NCBI RefSeq assembly: GCF_001279695.1
Contig: NZ_LGDD01000029.1
Location: 1-16,353, forward strand
Length of the DNA stretch: 16,353 nt
Direction: 5' to 3'
Source of the DNA: Streptomyces sp. WM6378
GTDB taxonomy: Bacteria > Actinomycetota > Actinomycetes > Streptomycetales > Streptomycetaceae
Shown here: one piece after another, positions 15,913 to 16,353 of the stretch
How positions within the stretch are numbered: the stretch's first letter is position 1
Layout: each line of letters begins with the position of its first letter
The notes under the pieces: generated by a model
What the model was told of the DNA's origin: nothing
What the model saw: the letters and a program-made list of their open reading frames with translations, nothing else
The model's database searches: none
Made by a program: the position numbers and the translations under genes

Positions 15913-15951
15913 GGCCCTGACCTGGGGTTTTACCTGGGTCGGGGCCGTTTT
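15913..15951 (+). terminator. Hairpin with T-run
   Basis: GGCCCTGACC (15913-15922) pairs with GGTCGGGGCC (15937-15946) with one G-T pair. TTTT follows at 15948-15951. It has the form of a rho-independent terminator, although no clear gene precedes it on the + strand. Confidence 0.5.
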
Positions 15952-16019
15952 CTGCGGCGCGAGGTGCAACGCTTCTACCTGCGATTTCTCGCGAGTCCAT
16001 GTGCGTTTGCGCACACGGA

Positions 16020-16154
16020 TGCGTAACGCGATCTTGGTGGAGCCGTGCATCGGGGGTAGGTGGTTCCGGACCGGGCGAGGGTGAGTTCTGCGCCCCGATC
16101 GGGCAAGCTGGCGGAGGTCGTCGCGAGTCAGGTGCGGATGGTCACGACTTCCAT
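16020..16154 (-). pseudogene. Possible broken Phd/YefM-like antitoxin remnant
   Basis: From an ATG at 16154 the minus strand reads MEVVTIRT, a stop, then LATTSASLPDRG and AELTLARSGTTYPRC. The second part resembles the DRGEELTLTRSGTP-type strand of Phd/YefM-family antitoxins. The in-frame TGA and the missing conserved start argue for a dead copy. The match is short and recalled from memory, so it could be coincidence. Confidence 0.2.
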
Positions 16155-16255
16155 GCGAGCCCCCAAGCTCCTGGAGCGCGGTCATGGTCTGCATCAGGGG
16201 AGCGCGGGGTGTGGCCAGGACGGCGTTGGGTCTGCTGCACGATCGGGTGACATCT

Positions 16256-16313
16256 TGACCTGACCCACCATTTGGGTTCCAGGCTGACCTGACCCACCAT
16301 TTGGGTTCCAGGC
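16256..16313. repeat. Perfect tandem duplication of a 29-bp unit
   Basis: Bases 16256-16284 are repeated exactly at 16285-16313. Each unit begins TGACCTGACCCACC and holds a small inverted repeat, ACCCA and TGGGT, around five bases, flanked by CCTG and CCAGG. Perfect identity suggests a recent or functional duplication. Repeated short units near the end of an insertion sequence (multiple transposase-binding sites) are one explanation. Confidence 0.9.
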
Positions 16314-16320
16314 TCGGTGG

Positions 16321-16353
16321 CTAACCGGCAGCCGGGATGGTGTCGTTCTCGGA
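16321..16353 (-). CDS. Possible 3' end of a gene entering from beyond the window
   Basis: On the minus strand the last bases read SENDTIPAAG followed by TAG at 16321-16323, next to the 29-bp duplication. It could be the tail of a transposase. Ten codons are too few to be sure, and the frame may be chance. Confidence 0.2.
   Translation of the reverse strand, partial: SENDTIPAAG

Larger units (their letters stand above)
15095..16255. other. Region of about 1.2 kb without a convincing gene
   Basis: Open frames here lack recognisable domains, good starts or consistent codon bias. The stretch holds the second copy of the diverged repeat, a promoter-like pair followed by a long hairpin, another terminator-like hairpin, and a possible antitoxin remnant. 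It also holds two small perfect stem-loops, GCGA/TCGC (15981-15992) and TGTGCG/CGCACA (16000-16015). It reads like eroded accessory or insertion-prone DNA. Confidence 0.5.

Noticed and set aside
1..16353. CRISPR array or rRNA genes
   Set aside because: No regularly spaced repeats with unique spacers and no rRNA-like sequence were seen; the only tandem repeats are the 14-bp triplet and the 29-bp pair.

Overview
The window is very GC-rich. Coding regions show strong third-position G/C, there are GTG starts and GTGA start/stop overlaps, and a SARP-type regulator, a Tat substrate and an NRPS/MbtH pair are present. All of this fits a Streptomyces (or close actinomycete) chromosome. Everything here is read by eye; no database search was run.

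Layout. (1) 1-3553 looks like ordinary chromosome. It holds the 3' part of an aldehyde dehydrogenase, a convergent DUF2254-type membrane protein and a small membrane-anchored hypothetical protein. (2) 3581-3796 holds a tRNA-Leu(GAG) gene with its own promoter and a hairpin terminator. (3) 3703-5900 is an integrase module: a large serine recombinase whose reading frame ends inside the tRNA gene, preceded by a small companion ORF and two palindromes. This looks like the tRNA-side end of an integrated element. (4) 6145-15009 is an accessory block. A SARP-family activator is divergent from an apparent five-gene operon: a single-module NRPS (C-A-PCP-TE), an MbtH-like protein, a peptidoglycan-binding/glycoside-hydrolase-like protein, a three-helix membrane protein and a Tat-exported M15-like protein. 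The last two genes are joined to their upstream neighbours by 4-base GTGA overlaps. (5) 15010-16353 has no convincing gene. It contains hairpin terminators, a promoter-plus-hairpin unit that could make a short RNA, a possible broken antitoxin gene and, at the edge, a perfect 29-bp tandem duplication that may belong to an insertion sequence.

How the genes may work together. The adenylation pocket reads DFWNVGMVHK, one position away from the classical threonine code DFWNIGMVHK. The thioesterase nucleophile is Cys (GHCAG) instead of Ser. A seryl/threonyl module with a Cys thioesterase makes threonine-derived beta-lactone or (oligo)lactone release worth testing. The condensation domain resembles EntF/DhbF types, but no aryl-acid genes are in the window, so the acyl donor must come from elsewhere. 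The three downstream genes resemble a signal-less endolysin, a small membrane protein and a cell-wall M15-like partner. They could be a wall-remodelling, export or immunity module tied to the NRPS product. A diverged direct repeat of about 50 bp (5963-6012 and 15306-15355) brackets this accessory block.
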